Source: Thiohalorhabdus sp. Cl-TMA
GTDB lineage: Bacteria; Pseudomonadota; Gammaproteobacteria; Thiohalorhabdales; Thiohalorhabdaceae
Assembly (NCBI RefSeq): GCF_041821045.1
Contig: NZ_JBGUAW010000009.1
Coordinates: 115,178 to 179,177, forward strand
Direction: 5' to 3'
Length of the DNA stretch: 64,000 bases
Position numbers and translations under genes: made by a program. Every line of letters starts with the position of its first letter. Position 1 is the first letter of the stretch. The notes beneath the pieces were generated by a model. It ran no database searches. It saw only the letters and a list, made by a program, of their open reading frames with translations, and was not told the DNA's origin. This document shows, piece by piece, positions 37,198 to 46,338 of the stretch.

Positions 37198-37734
37198 ATG
37201 CCTGAAGATACCGGGAAGCAGCGACTGTTCTTCGCCCTGTGGCCCCCGCCCGGGCTGCAGCGCGCGCTGGCGGAGCGGGCGCGGGAGGCGCTGGACGGGC
37301 GGCGGGCGCGGCGGGTGCCCGCGGAGAACCTGCACGTCACGCTCGCCTTCCTGGGCGAGGTGGACGCCCGGACCCGTGAGTGCGCCGAGGAGGCGGCCGG
37401 GTCCCTGGAGCTGCCGTCCTTCACCCTTGCCATCGACCGGCTGGGGCTCTGGGCCCGCCGGGGGCTGCTGTGGGCGGGACCCTCCCGGGCCCCGGAGGCC
37501 CTGCCCGCGCTGGCGGCGGAGCTGGGCCGTTCCCTGGAGCCCTGCGGCCTGGAGCGGGATCGCCGCCCCTTCCGGGCCCACCTCACCCTGGCGCGCAAGG
37601 CCGCCGGGCAACCGCCCCGGCAGGCCATGGATCCCCTGGAATGGCGGGTGGACCGCTTCGTGCTGGTGGCCTCCCAGCTCGGTCCCGGGGGATCGGCCTA
37701 CACCCTCCTCCGGGAATGGCCGCTTCACGGCTAG
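37198..37734 (+). CDS. thpR: RNA 2',3'-cyclic phosphodiesterase
   Basis: The 178-aa 2H phosphoesterase opens 2',3'-cyclic phosphates on RNA and historically was assayed as a 2'-5' RNA ligase. Both catalytic HxTx motifs are present: HVTLAF (about residue 45) and HLTLAR (about residue 128). The N-terminus RLFFALWPP is typical; ATG 37198 is chosen because it lies directly before it. It is divergent from the CbiM-like gene. Confidence 0.92.
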   Translation: MPEDTGKQRLFFALWPPPGLQRALAERAREALDGRRARRVPAENLHVTLAFLGEVDARTRECAEEAAGSLELPSFTLAIDRLGLWARRGLLWAGPSRAPEALPALAAELGRSLEPCGLERDRRPFRAHLTLARKAAGQPPRQAMDPLEWRVDRFVLVASQLGPGGSAYTLLREWPLHG

Positions 37735-37797
37735 GACGCCGGAGGAGGCCGGCCCGGGGGGGCGCCGCGACGCCGAACCAGTCATCGAGGAGCGCAG

Positions 37798-39459
37798 ATG
37801 GCCGACGCAAAGCAGCTTGAACAGACCCTGGAGCGCATCGACGGACGCGGCTACAAGGCCTACAAGGATATCGCCGGGCGTTACGCCTTCGAGCGCTTCA
37901 CTCTTCTGATCGACCACGTCCAGGCGGACCCCTTCGCGGCCCCTTCCCGGCTGCGCGCCGTGATTCCCTGGGCGGTGACCGACCTCCCGGAGGAGGTGCA
38001 CGCCTCCCCGCCGCGCACCCGCGCTGCCCGGGACTTCCTGGCCCGGGCCTTCCGCCGGGCCGCCCGGGAGGAGGATGACGTGAACATCGATGCCGGGCGG
38101 CAGACCATCCTCGACCGCACCGCCTGCGTGTTCACGGAGGCGGGCGTGGAGCTGCGCTTCACCGCCGGTCTCCCCGCCGCGGGGCGCAAGATCCTCGGCC
38201 GCAAGGCGCGGGAGCTGCTCTGCGACCGCCTCCCGGAGATCATCCGCTCCGCCGCCGAGGCGGAGCGCCTGGATACCGGGGCCCTGCTCGATCATTGCGC
38301 GGCGGCGGAGGACCAGGCGGCCCTGCGCGACGCCCTGGAGGAGCGGGGGCTGGTGGCCTTCGTGGGCGAGGGCGCCGTGCTGCCGCGCCGCTCCGGGGTG
38401 GACGACCGGCCGCTCGCCGACGCCGTTCCCTGGCAGACGCCGGACGCCCTGCGCGTGACCCTGGCCACGCCCAACGCCGGAGCGGTCAGCGGCATGGGCA
38501 TCCCCCGGGGCATCACCCTGATCGTGGGCGGCGGCTTCCACGGCAAGTCCACGCTCCTCAACGCCCTGGAGACGGGCGTCTACGACCATGTGCCCGGGGA
38601 CGGTCGCGAGCGGATCGTGGCGGACCCCACGGCCGTGAAGGTGCGCGCCGAGGACGGCCGCGCCGTTTCCGGCGTGGACCTGTCGCCCTTCATCAACCAT
38701 CTGCCCTACGGCAAGTCCACCACCGCCTTCTCCACGGACCTGGCCTCGGGCTCCACCTCCCAGGCCGCCGCCCTGCAGGAAGCCCTGGAGGCGGGCTGCC
38801 AGTCGCTGCTGGTGGACGAGGACACCTCGGCCACCAACTTCATGATCCGCGACGAGCGCATGCAGGCCCTGGTGGTCAAGGAGAACGAGCCCATCACGCC
38901 CTTCGTGGACCGCATCCGCCAGCTCCGCGACCGGCTGGGCGTCTCCACCATCCTGGTCATGGGGGGCTCCGGGGACTACTTCGACTGCGCCGACACAGTG
39001 GTCCAGATGCAGGAGTACATCCCGCTGGACGTCACCGAAAAGGCGCGCGAGATCGCCGCCACCCACGTCACCGGCCGGCGCGAGGAGCACGAGAGCGACC
39101 TGGAGCGGCCCCGCGTCCGCGGCCTGCAGACCGGATCGGTCGATCCCACCGTCAAGAAGGGCAAGCGCAAGGTGCAGGGCAAGGGCCGCGACCACCTGGT
39201 CTTCGGCCGCGAGGACGTGGACCTGCGCGCCGTGGAGCAGGTGGCGGATGCCTCCCAGGTGCGGGCCATCGGCCAGCTCCTGGCCAAGCTCGGTGACGAG
39301 GGCGGGACCGTCGAGGACCCGCCCTCCTGGCTGCGGGAGCGTCTGGCGGGCTCCGAATGGCACCGTCTGTTCGACAAGCCCGACGGCGACCTGGCCCTGC
39401 CCCGGGTGTTCGAGGCCATGGCCGCCCTCAACCGCCTGCGGGGGGTGCGCCTGAAGTAG
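37798..39459 (+). CDS. ABC-class ATPase domain protein (PF09818 family)
   Basis: The 553-aa cytosolic protein belongs to the predicted ABC-class ATPase family that includes trypanosome MRB1590. The central domain has Walker A GGGFHGKSTLL (about 240-251), a signature-like LASGSTSQAAALQEAL, Walker B LLVDEDTSATNF and an LVMGGSGDYFDCAD switch segment. There are no transmembrane segments and no partner permease. The trypanosome relative works in RNA editing complexes, and the gene upstream here encodes an RNA phosphoesterase, so an RNA-related role is possible but unproven. Confidence 0.85.
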   Translation: MADAKQLEQTLERIDGRGYKAYKDIAGRYAFERFTLLIDHVQADPFAAPSRLRAVIPWAVTDLPEEVHASPPRTRAARDFLARAFRRAAREEDDVNIDAGRQTILDRTACVFTEAGVELRFTAGLPAAGRKILGRKARELLCDRLPEIIRSAAEAERLDTGALLDHCAAAEDQAALRDALEERGLVAFVGEGAVLPRRSGVDDRPLADAVPWQTPDALRVTLATPNAGAVSGMGIPRGITLIVGGGFHGKSTLLNALETGVYDHVPGDGRERIVADPTAVKVRAEDGRAVSGVDLSPFINHLPYGKSTTAFSTDLASGSTSQAAALQEALEAGCQSLLVDEDTSATNFMIRDERMQALVVKENEPITPFVDRIRQLRDRLGVSTILVMGGSGDYFDCADTVVQMQEYIPLDVTEKAREIAATHVTGRREEHESDLERPRVRGLQTGSVDPTVKKGKRKVQGKGRDHLVFGREDVDLRAVEQVADASQVRAIGQLLAKLGDEGGTVEDPPSWLRERLAGSEWHRLFDKPDGDLALPRVFEAMAALNRLRGVRLK

Positions 39460-39798
39460 CGGGGCCGTCGGCGCGCGGAACGTTCGTCCGGCTGCCTGGC
39501 CGGAGAAGGGTCCGGTTACGCGGCGTTCCCGGTGTCGGGAAAGTTTACGGTTTCCGGCGTGGGCGACGAAGGAGGAAGAAAACGCGCCGCAGTTTCAGTG
39601 ATGTACGGGAGGGGTGGCCGTCCTGGTACGCGGTTTGCTCTGGGGAAGGGTAAGCCGCCCGTAGCCCGGGAGTCCGGAGGCTCCCGGGAACGAGGCGTGC
39701 CCCCCATCCGCGTGCCCACAGGACTTGCATCCGGTGTGGCCCGCTTTCCCGTTAGCCCGGAAAGAGCCGATAGCGGCCCCGGCCTGGAGGCCGGCGGC
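39460..39798. other. Non-coding gap between convergent genes, with palindromes
   Basis: No credible gene is seen in these 339 bases. They hold a hairpin CCCGGGAG/CTCCCGGG (39665-39688) preceded by CCCGTAG, like the palindrome at 26751, and CCGGCC/GGCCGG (39779-39794), which abuts the CDF gene's stop and may end its transcript. Confidence 0.6.
39658..39689. repeat. CCCGTAGCCCGG-type extragenic palindrome
   Basis: CCCGTAGCCCGGGAG followed by GAGGCTCCCGGGA forms a strong hairpin with an 8-bp stem. The first 11 bases repeat those at 26751-26761 in the bfd-bfr gap. Confidence 0.4.
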
Positions 39799-40728
39799 TC
39801 ACTCCAGCGTCGAGCCGGTATGGGGCGCGGCGTCCAGCGTCATGTGGTGCAGGGGCTTGTTCAGGGGCTCCGGCTGCAGGGTGGCGTGCTCGATGTTGAA
39901 CTCCCGGCGGAGCACGTTGTGCAGGCGGTCCAGCAGGACCTCCCAGTCCTTGAGGTCCTGCACTACCACGTGAGCGGAGAGGGCGGTCATTCCGGAGTCC
40001 GGTACCCAGATGTGGAGGTCGTGCACGGAATGCACGCCTTCCACGGCGGCCAGGGTCCGTCCCACTTCCGGCAGGTCCAGATGGGGCGGCACCCCCTCCA
40101 TGAGCACGTGCAGCCCCTCCCGAAGCAGATTGAAGCTGGCGAAGAGGATCAGGGCGCAGATCAGCAGGGAAAGGATGGGGTCGATGGGCATCCAGCCGGT
40201 GAGCAGGATCACCGCGCCGGAAGTGAGGGCCGCCACGGAGCCCAGCAGGTCGCCCATGATGTGGAGCATGGCGCCGCGCACGTTCAGACCCTCGCCGCCG
40301 TGCAGGAGCCAGGCCGCGCCCAGGTTCACCAGCAGCCCCAGCCCCGCCACCACCAGGACCATGCCGCCGGCCACCTCCTGCGGATGGGCGAACCGCTCCA
40401 GGGCCGCCACGGCGATGCCGCCCACCACGGCGAGCATGAAGACGCCGTTCACCAGGGCCGTGAGCACCTCCACCCGGCCCAGGCCAAAGGAGTGCCGGGT
40501 GGTGGGCGGCTTCCGGGCCACCCGGGCCGCCAGCGCGGCCAAGCCCAGGGACACGGAATCGGTGAGCATATGGCCGGCGTCGCCGAGCAGGGCCAGGGAC
40601 CCCGAAAGCCAGCCGCCCACCGCCTCCACGGCCGCGAAGCCCAGCGTCAGCGCGAGGGCCCAGAGCAGGCGGCGGTCGTTGCCCGCTCCGTGATCGTGGT
40701 CATGGCCGTGGCTGTGCTGGGCGCCCAA
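39799..40728 (-). CDS. Cation diffusion facilitator metal exporter (CzcD/ZitB type)
   Basis: The 309-aa inner-membrane antiporter has six TM segments and a cytoplasmic metal-binding C-terminal domain. The N-terminus is His-rich (HSHGHDHDHG). TM2 has HMLTDS and TM5 HIMGDLLGS, the HxxxD-type zinc site. The C-terminal domain carries VHDLHIW. It probably exports zinc and perhaps cobalt or cadmium. It lies 23 bases past the rSAM gene on the same strand. Confidence 0.93.
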   Translation of the reverse strand: MGAQHSHGHDHDHGAGNDRRLLWALALTLGFAAVEAVGGWLSGSLALLGDAGHMLTDSVSLGLAALAARVARKPPTTRHSFGLGRVEVLTALVNGVFMLAVVGGIAVAALERFAHPQEVAGGMVLVVAGLGLLVNLGAAWLLHGGEGLNVRGAMLHIMGDLLGSVAALTSGAVILLTGWMPIDPILSLLICALILFASFNLLREGLHVLMEGVPPHLDLPEVGRTLAAVEGVHSVHDLHIWVPDSGMTALSAHVVVQDLKDWEVLLDRLHNVLRREFNIEHATLQPEPLNKPLHHMTLDAAPHTGSTLE

Positions 40729-40751
40729 CAGCGGCCCTCCCTCGGTCGCGG

Positions 40752-41465
40752 TCAGCCGATATCATCCAGTGGCCGGGGGCGGAACATCACCCCCAGGTCC
40801 TCCTCCGCCAGCCGGCGGCATGCCTCGATGTCCACGCCCTCCAGGCCGTCGATGGCCGTGGCGGATACCTCCTCCACGTGGTCACGCGCGTTGCGGATGA
40901 AGTCCATCAGGTATTGGAAGGCATCGGGCCACGGCGGCGCGCAGAGCCGGTTGTAGGTCTCGGCATCCTGGGCGTTCAGGGAGACCGAGATGCGGTCGAT
41001 CCGTCCCGCGAACTGCGGCGTCACGTCGCGGCGGAAGACCCGGTTGGCGAGGCCGTCCGTGTTCAGCCGCACCGGCATGTTCTTCCGCTTGAGGAATTCC
41101 GCGAGCTCCAGGAGGGTCGGAAGGCGCAGCGTGGGCTCGCCGAAGCCGCAGAACACCACCTCCGCATAGCCTTCCAGGTCGGTGAGCGCCTTGCGGATCT
41201 CCGTGGCCGAGGGCTGGCGTCCCAGGGAGAGGTCCACATCCCCCACCATGGGACCGGTGTCATTGTTCTTGAGGCAGAATTGGCATTTCAGGCTGCAGCC
41301 GCTGGTGAGGTTGATGTAAAGCCGGTCGCCGAGGGCATAGACCAGCCGGCCCGGAGGGTCCTTTTGCTTGCTCAACTGGGGGATCTCCCGGGGGATTGCT
41401 TCCGGAAATACCGCACTGAAATTCTCGACCACCGTATTCTTGACCCGTGTCTTGACGGCCGTCAA
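40752..41465 (-). CDS. Radical SAM protein, TatD-associated type
   Basis: The 237-aa protein starts at TTG 41465 with GAGGGAA just upstream. It binds a 4Fe-4S cluster through CSLKCQFC (a Cys-x3-Cys-x2-Cys motif) in INLTSGCSLKCQFCLKNN. The GFGEPTLRLP segment is the SAM-binding GGE-like motif, and VRLNTDG and ISVSLNAQDAETYNRL continue the half-barrel. The overall pattern resembles the small TatD-linked radical SAM group of unknown reaction, though no tatD is adjacent. QueE was considered, but its longer Cys spacing is absent. Confidence 0.8.
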   Translation of the reverse strand: MTAVKTRVKNTVVENFSAVFPEAIPREIPQLSKQKDPPGRLVYALGDRLYINLTSGCSLKCQFCLKNNDTGPMVGDVDLSLGRQPSATEIRKALTDLEGYAEVVFCGFGEPTLRLPTLLELAEFLKRKNMPVRLNTDGLANRVFRRDVTPQFAGRIDRISVSLNAQDAETYNRLCAPPWPDAFQYLMDFIRNARDHVEEVSATAIDGLEGVDIEACRRLAEEDLGVMFRPRPLDDIG

Positions 41466-41575
41466 TTCCCTCTAGGGCGTAGGGGCGTAGATTGCCCATG
41501 TTGGGCTAGGCCCGCCAGTCCGGCCGCGGCCCGGCCGTCCCGGACCCAGGGTGCCCGAACAGGAGGGAAAACCCC

Positions 41576-42028
41576 ATGGAATGCGGCACCGAAACCATCA
41601 CCGCCTTCTTCCAGGACGACCACCGGCGGCTGGACGGGCTGTTCGAGGCGTATCAGGACGCCCGCGCGCTGGGGATCCCGGAGCCCCTGGACCGCTTCGA
41701 CGCCTTCGCGGAGGGTCTGCGCCGCCATATCGGCTGGGAGGAGGAGCGCCTGTTCCCGGTTTTCGAGGCGCATATGGGCATGCAGATGGCCGGCCCCACG
41801 GCGGTCATGCGCCGCGAGCATCGCGAGATCGAGGCGGTGCTGGACGAGATCCGGCGGGCGCTGGCCGACGGTTGGGTGGGCAATCTGGCGGAGCCGGAGG
41901 AACGGCTCCGCGAGCTGCTCTCCAGCCACAACGGCAAGGAGGAGCAGGTCCTGTACCCCGCCATCGACAACCTGCTCGACCCCTCGGAATGCGCCGGGCT
42001 GCTGGCCGCCATCCGGACGGAGGCCTAG
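41576..42028 (+). CDS. Hemerythrin HHE-domain protein
   Basis: The 150-aa four-helix protein carries His and Glu ligands for a di-iron centre in the HHE pattern: DDHRRLD (His16), LRRHIGWEEERLFP (His51, Glu56), REHREIE (His82) and SSHNGKEEQVLYP (His118, Glu122). Such proteins bind oxygen or nitric oxide, or repair iron-sulfur clusters. Transcribed divergently from a 4Fe-4S radical SAM gene, it could protect oxygen-sensitive clusters, but this is inference. Confidence 0.88.
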   Translation: MECGTETITAFFQDDHRRLDGLFEAYQDARALGIPEPLDRFDAFAEGLRRHIGWEEERLFPVFEAHMGMQMAGPTAVMRREHREIEAVLDEIRRALADGWVGNLAEPEERLRELLSSHNGKEEQVLYPAIDNLLDPSECAGLLAAIRTEA

Positions 42029-42068
42029 CCGCCGGAGCCGGGGCGGCCAGGCGGGAGCCCGTGCCCGC

Positions 42069-42860
42069 TCACCCGCCCTGGTTCTGGGCCTCCTGCTCGG
42101 CCAGCATCACCTCCTTGATGGAGGTCTCCTTGAAGCCTTCGGGGGGCTCGAAGGTGGAAGCCGGGATGTCGCGACGGACGATATCCTGTACCTGCTCGGT
42201 TTGCGAGACCCCGTCCGTGTGCTCCACCGACTTCAGCTCCACGCCCTTCTCCATGAGCTCCTGGTAGGCCTTCTGCTCCTCCAGAGAGCCCCCGGCAATG
42301 CCCATGGTGGAGGAAATGCAGCGGCTGATCCGGGAAGTCATGTCCATGAGCTTCTGGTAGTCCCCGAATTCCCGCATCAGGGCCTCCTCGTCGCTGAGCC
42401 AGACCTCCTCGGTGAGCTGCTGGTCCACGTACACCGCGTAGTGCTGGGTGCCGAAGCCGGCCACCTGGCCGCCGCCACCCCGGGGCTCCACGCGGACCTC
42501 GGGGTTCCGCTTGGTCTTCTCGCGGAGTCCGCGCTTGAACTCCTCCACCATGCGGCGCTCCTCCTCGGTCATCCGCTTTTCCATATCCTCCTGAAGCCCC
42601 TTAAGGGCCTGGCAGTACTCCTCGGGTGTGCCGCTGGCATAGACCTCCTCGGCGGGATAGACGAGCGTGACCCGGCCCTCGTTGACGTCGAATATATGGG
42701 TGGGATCGTTGGGTCCCTGTCCCATGCTCTTAAGCTGCCCCTCGGAAATGAGGGTGGTCATGCCTTCCTCGCCGATGATTTCCATCCCGGCCTGGGCGGG
42801 CCAAGCGGCCAGGGCCAGGACGCCGGCGAGCGCGGTTCGGAGCCAGTGTTGGGCGACCAT
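42069..42860 (-). CDS. Secreted protein of unknown function
   Basis: The 263-aa product has a clear signal peptide (LAGVLALAAWPAQA, cleaved about residue 24) and is therefore periplasmic or outer-membrane associated. A beta-rich N-terminal part (about 25-75) precedes a strongly charged helical segment (about 85-120) and a Gly-rich GGGGQVAGFGTQHY stretch followed by the strand pattern YAVYVDQQLTEEVWLSD, reminiscent of DUF4412-like or lipoprotein-carrier-like folds. Two Cys (EYCQAL, SRCISS) could pair. The C-terminus is acidic and Gln-rich. I do not recognise a family with confidence. Confidence 0.7.
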   Translation of the reverse strand: MVAQHWLRTALAGVLALAAWPAQAGMEIIGEEGMTTLISEGQLKSMGQGPNDPTHIFDVNEGRVTLVYPAEEVYASGTPEEYCQALKGLQEDMEKRMTEEERRMVEEFKRGLREKTKRNPEVRVEPRGGGGQVAGFGTQHYAVYVDQQLTEEVWLSDEEALMREFGDYQKLMDMTSRISRCISSTMGIAGGSLEEQKAYQELMEKGVELKSVEHTDGVSQTEQVQDIVRRDIPASTFEPPEGFKETSIKEVMLAEQEAQNQGG

Positions 42861-43064
42861 GAAATTCCCCCCTCGCTATGGTTGGTCTACGCTTCGGAAG
42901 AACAAGCCCGAATTTCGATTGTTAGCCCACAGGTGGCGCCCTGCACAGCCCCCACGGGCGGTTGTGGCCCCCTAGAGCGCCTAGGGGCTTCCCCTCGCGG
43001 CGAAGAGGGCGCTACCCTTTCGGTTCCCGGCTCCGGGAGCAAACGGCTCGGCATAGGAGGGCAC

Positions 43065-45062
43065 ATGGCCTGGCGCATCGGCGTGGACATCGGCGGGACC
43101 TTCACGGACGTGGTGGCCGTGGAGCCGGGCAGCCACGGGCGCGTGGACCGCAAGGTCCTGACCACCCCAGCGGACCCCATCCAGGGCGTGGTGGCGGGCA
43201 TCCGCGGACTGGCGGCGGAGGGCGTGGACTTCGGCGCCGCGGAGGCGGTGGTCCATGCCACCACCCTCATCACCAACGCCCTCATCGAGCGCAAGGGGGT
43301 GCCCACCGCGCTCATTACCAACGCCGGCTTCGCCGACCTGCCCGACATCGGCGACGAGGGCCGCTACGACCTCTACGACCTGGCCCTGCGCAAGCCGGAG
43401 CCGCTGGTGCCGCGCGACCACCGGTTCGAGGTGCCGGGACGGCTGGCCGCGGACGGCACGGAGCTGGCCCCGGTGGACCCGGAGGCGGTGAAACAGCTCG
43501 ACCTCTCCGGCGTGGAGGCGGTGGCGGTCTGCCTGCTGCACGCCTACGCCGGCGGCGGCCACGAGCAGGCCGTGCGCGACGCGCTTCCCGAGGGCGTGGA
43601 CGTTTCGCTCTCCTCGGAGGTGGCCCCGGAGATCCGCGAATACCCGCGCATGACCACGGCCATGGCCAACGCCTACGTGCTGCCCATCGCCCGTCGCTAC
43701 CTGGAGCGCATGCGCGACGCCCTGGCCGCCGAGGGGCTGGCAGCGCCGCTCTATATCGCCCTGTCCCACGAGGGCATCACCACCCCCGAGGATGCCGCCC
43801 ACTTCCCCATCCGCATCCTGGAATCCGGCCCCGCCGCCGGCGCCACCGAGGCGGCGCGCTCCATGCCCGGCGAGGAGCGCATCCTGTCCTTCGACATCGG
43901 CGGCACCACCGCCAAGGCCTGCTACATCATGGGCGGCCGGCCGCTCATCGAGCCGCGGTTCGAGGCGGCGCGGGTCCACCGCCACCGGGCGGGCTCCGGG
44001 CTGCCCATGCTGGTGCCGGTGGTGGACCTCATCGAGATCGGCGCCGGGGGCGGCTCCATCGCCCGCCGCGACCCGCTGGGCCTGATCCAGGCCGGCCCGG
44101 ACTCCGCCGGGGCGGATCCCGGACCGGTGTGCTATGGGCGCGGCGGCACCGAGCCCACGGTCACCGATGCCGACCTGCTGCTCGGCTACCTGGACCCCGA
44201 GGCCTTCGCGGCGGGTGCCATGCGCCTGGACGTGGACGCGGCGCGGGCCGCCCTGGGGAGCCTCGCCGACGATCCGGTGGAGGCGGCCTGGGCGGTGCGC
44301 CAGGCCGTCGACGAGGACATGGTGGAGGCCACCCGCATCCACGCGGTGGAGAAAGGGCTCGACCCCGCCGAGTTCGCCATGGTGGCCTTCGGTGGCGCCG
44401 GCCCGGTGCACGCCGCCTCGGTGGCGGCGCGGCTGGGCGTGCGGACGGTGCTGCTGCCCGTGGGGGCGGGCGTGGCCTCGGCGCACGGCTGCCTGGCGCA
44501 GGCGCCCGCCTTCGAGCGCACCCGCTCTTGGCCGGGCGGGCTCGCGGAGCTGGATCTCGGGGAAGTGGACCGGCTGCTCCAGGCGCTGGAGGACGATTGC
44601 CTGGACCGCCTGAGCCATGCCGGCGCCGCGGAGGTGGCGGTGGAGCGCTGGGCCACCCTGCGCTACGCGGGGCAGGGCACCGAGGTCCCGGTGGCCCTGG
44701 CGGAGGGCAAGCTGGACCGCGACGACCTGCGGGCGCGGTTCGAGGCCGCCTACGCCGAGCTGTTCGGCCGCACCGCCCCCGGCAATCCCGTGGAGGCGGT
44801 CTCCTGGCGGGTACGCGTCACGGGCCCCGCCCCGGAGATCGGCTGGCCGCAGGTCCAGCCGGGCAGCGGCGAGCCCTACGCCGAGGCGCCCGCCGTATTC
44901 GACGGCGATTGGGTGGACACCCCGCGCTACCGGCGCGCCGACCTGCCGCCCCACCTGAACGGCCCGGCCCTCATCGTGGACGCCGCCTCGACCCTGGTGG
45001 TGCCGCCCGGGGCCCGGGTGGACCTGCTCGGCGACGGCAGCTTGCGCTTGATGCTGTCCTGA
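43065..45062 (+). CDS. Hydantoinase/oxoprolinase family protein, subunit A
   Basis: The 665-aa HyuA-type ATPase starts at ATG 43065 with ATAGGAGG upstream, and begins with the actin-fold phosphate loop GVDIGGTFTDVV. A second phosphate motif, SFDIGGTTAKACYI (about 279-292), and GAGGGSIARRD, SAGADPGPVCYGRGG and AFGGAGPVHA are all present. It hydrolyses cyclic amides (hydantoin, 5-oxoproline or related) with ATP, together with a HyuB partner. Unusually, the partner is not next to it; a HyuB gene occurs 17 kb downstream at 62242. It ends 7 bases before a convergent diguanylate cyclase gene. Confidence 0.93.
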   Translation: MAWRIGVDIGGTFTDVVAVEPGSHGRVDRKVLTTPADPIQGVVAGIRGLAAEGVDFGAAEAVVHATTLITNALIERKGVPTALITNAGFADLPDIGDEGRYDLYDLALRKPEPLVPRDHRFEVPGRLAADGTELAPVDPEAVKQLDLSGVEAVAVCLLHAYAGGGHEQAVRDALPEGVDVSLSSEVAPEIREYPRMTTAMANAYVLPIARRYLERMRDALAAEGLAAPLYIALSHEGITTPEDAAHFPIRILESGPAAGATEAARSMPGEERILSFDIGGTTAKACYIMGGRPLIEPRFEAARVHRHRAGSGLPMLVPVVDLIEIGAGGGSIARRDPLGLIQAGPDSAGADPGPVCYGRGGTEPTVTDADLLLGYLDPEAFAAGAMRLDVDAARAALGSLADDPVEAAWAVRQAVDEDMVEATRIHAVEKGLDPAEFAMVAFGGAGPVHAASVAARLGVRTVLLPVGAGVASAHGCLAQAPAFERTRSWPGGLAELDLGEVDRLLQALEDDCLDRLSHAGAAEVAVERWATLRYAGQGTEVPVALAEGKLDRDDLRARFEAAYAELFGRTAPGNPVEAVSWRVRVTGPAPEIGWPQVQPGSGEPYAEAPAVFDGDWVDTPRYRRADLPPHLNGPALIVDAASTLVVPPGARVDLLGDGSLRLMLS

Positions 45063-45069
45063 GTGCGGC

Positions 45070-46338
45070 TTAGCCGGTGGCGATCGCCGAATCCGCCCGC
45101 TCCACCCGGTTGCGCCCGGTTCCCTTGGCCATGTACAGGGCCCGGTCGGCTCGCTCCTCCAGCTGCGTAACCGATTCCCCGGGCTGGATGCTCGCCACGC
45201 CCAAACTGATGGTAACTGTCCCCACCGCCTCGAAGGGTGTTCCCGCCACCACAGCCCGCAAGCGCTCCGCCAGCCTCGCAGTGGCTTCGATGTCGGAGCT
45301 GGTGGCCAGCACCAGGAACTCCTCACCGCCCCAGCGCCCCAGCGCGTCCGTGTCCCGCAGGTTTTCCTCGATCCGCCGGGTTAGCTCGCACAGGGCCTGA
45401 TCGCCCGCATGGTGGCCCTGCCGGTCGTTGATGGCCTTGAAGTGATCGATATCGAACATGATCACCGAGAACGGTATCCCATAGCGCTCATGGGCCGCCT
45501 GGGCCTGCCCCAGCAGCTCGTAGAGCTTGGTGCGGTTGTAGATGCCGGTGAGCCGGTCGTGGGTAGCCAGGCGCTCCAGCTCCGCTTCCAGGCGTTTCTG
45601 CTCGCTGATGTCATGGAAAACGGCCACGAAGCGCTCCACCTCGCCAGCCTCGTTGCGTACCGCGGAGATGGATTCCCATTCCGGGAAGATCCGGCCGCTC
45701 TTGTGCCGGTTCCAGATCTCGCCCTCCCAATGGCCCTCCTCCAGGATCTGATCCCACAAGGCCCGGTAGAACTTTGCGTCGTGATATCCCGAAGCCAGCA
45801 TGTTCGGGTTGCAGCCAATGACTTCCTCCGCCTCGTAGCCCGTTATGGCGGTGAAGGCGGAGTTTACCTCCTCGATGGTGCCTGCGGCGTCGGTGATGAG
45901 CACGGCCTGGCCGCTCTCGAAGGCGGCGGCCAGAAGGCGCAGGCGCATTTGGGTTCGGTGGCGCTCCACGGCGTAATGGAGCACCCGTTCTAGCATGGCG
46001 GGTGCGAGGTCCGCCTTGGGGATGAAATCCTGGACCCCAAGCTGGATGGCCTGCCTGCCCAGGGTCTGGTCTTCCTGACCGGTCAGGATCACCACGGGAC
46101 AGCAGCTGGACCCGCGGAAGCGGCGTGCCGTGTCCAGCCCCTGGGAGTCGGGCAGGCCCAGGTCGAGCAGAACCACATCGAAGCTGCGGGCTTCGGCAAG
46201 AGCCAGCGCCGCTTCCAGGCGGTCGGCATGAGTCAACGTGAAGCCGGGATCAGCCGCCTCCTCCAGCAGCTCGGCCACCAGTCCGGCGTCCGCGGGGTTG
46301 TCCTCCACCAGAAGCAAGCGGTACGAACCCTCGGCCAT
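45070..46338 (-). CDS. REC-PAS-GGDEF diguanylate cyclase
   Basis: The 422-aa protein (ATG 46338) has a receiver domain (about 5-125; phosphoacceptor Asp in VVLLDLGLPDS), a PAS domain (about 135-250) and a GGDEF domain. The active-site motif is GGEEF and an RxxD inhibitory site (RDTD) lies five residues before it, so it should make cyclic di-GMP under product control. It is the last gene of a five-gene signalling operon; its start overlaps the preceding stop (TGATG). Phosphorylation by one of the two upstream kinases is the natural model. Confidence 0.94.
   Translation of the reverse strand: MAEGSYRLLLVEDNPADAGLVAELLEEAADPGFTLTHADRLEAALALAEARSFDVVLLDLGLPDSQGLDTARRFRGSSCCPVVILTGQEDQTLGRQAIQLGVQDFIPKADLAPAMLERVLHYAVERHRTQMRLRLLAAAFESGQAVLITDAAGTIEEVNSAFTAITGYEAEEVIGCNPNMLASGYHDAKFYRALWDQILEEGHWEGEIWNRHKSGRIFPEWESISAVRNEAGEVERFVAVFHDISEQKRLEAELERLATHDRLTGIYNRTKLYELLGQAQAAHERYGIPFSVIMFDIDHFKAINDRQGHHAGDQALCELTRRIEENLRDTDALGRWGGEEFLVLATSSDIEATARLAERLRAVVAGTPFEAVGTVTISLGVASIQPGESVTQLEERADRALYMAKGTGRNRVERADSAIATG

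Noticed and set aside
39532..40956. 474-codon frame crossing the convergent gap and the CDF gene
   Set aside because: His/Gln-rich antisense reading of the CDF transporter; no start context.
40878..43064. Very long plus-strand frame running into hydantoinase A, crossing the radical SAM, hemerythrin and secreted-protein genes
   Set aside because: Only the part from ATG 43065 resembles a family and has a ribosome site; the rest is shadow reading of other genes.
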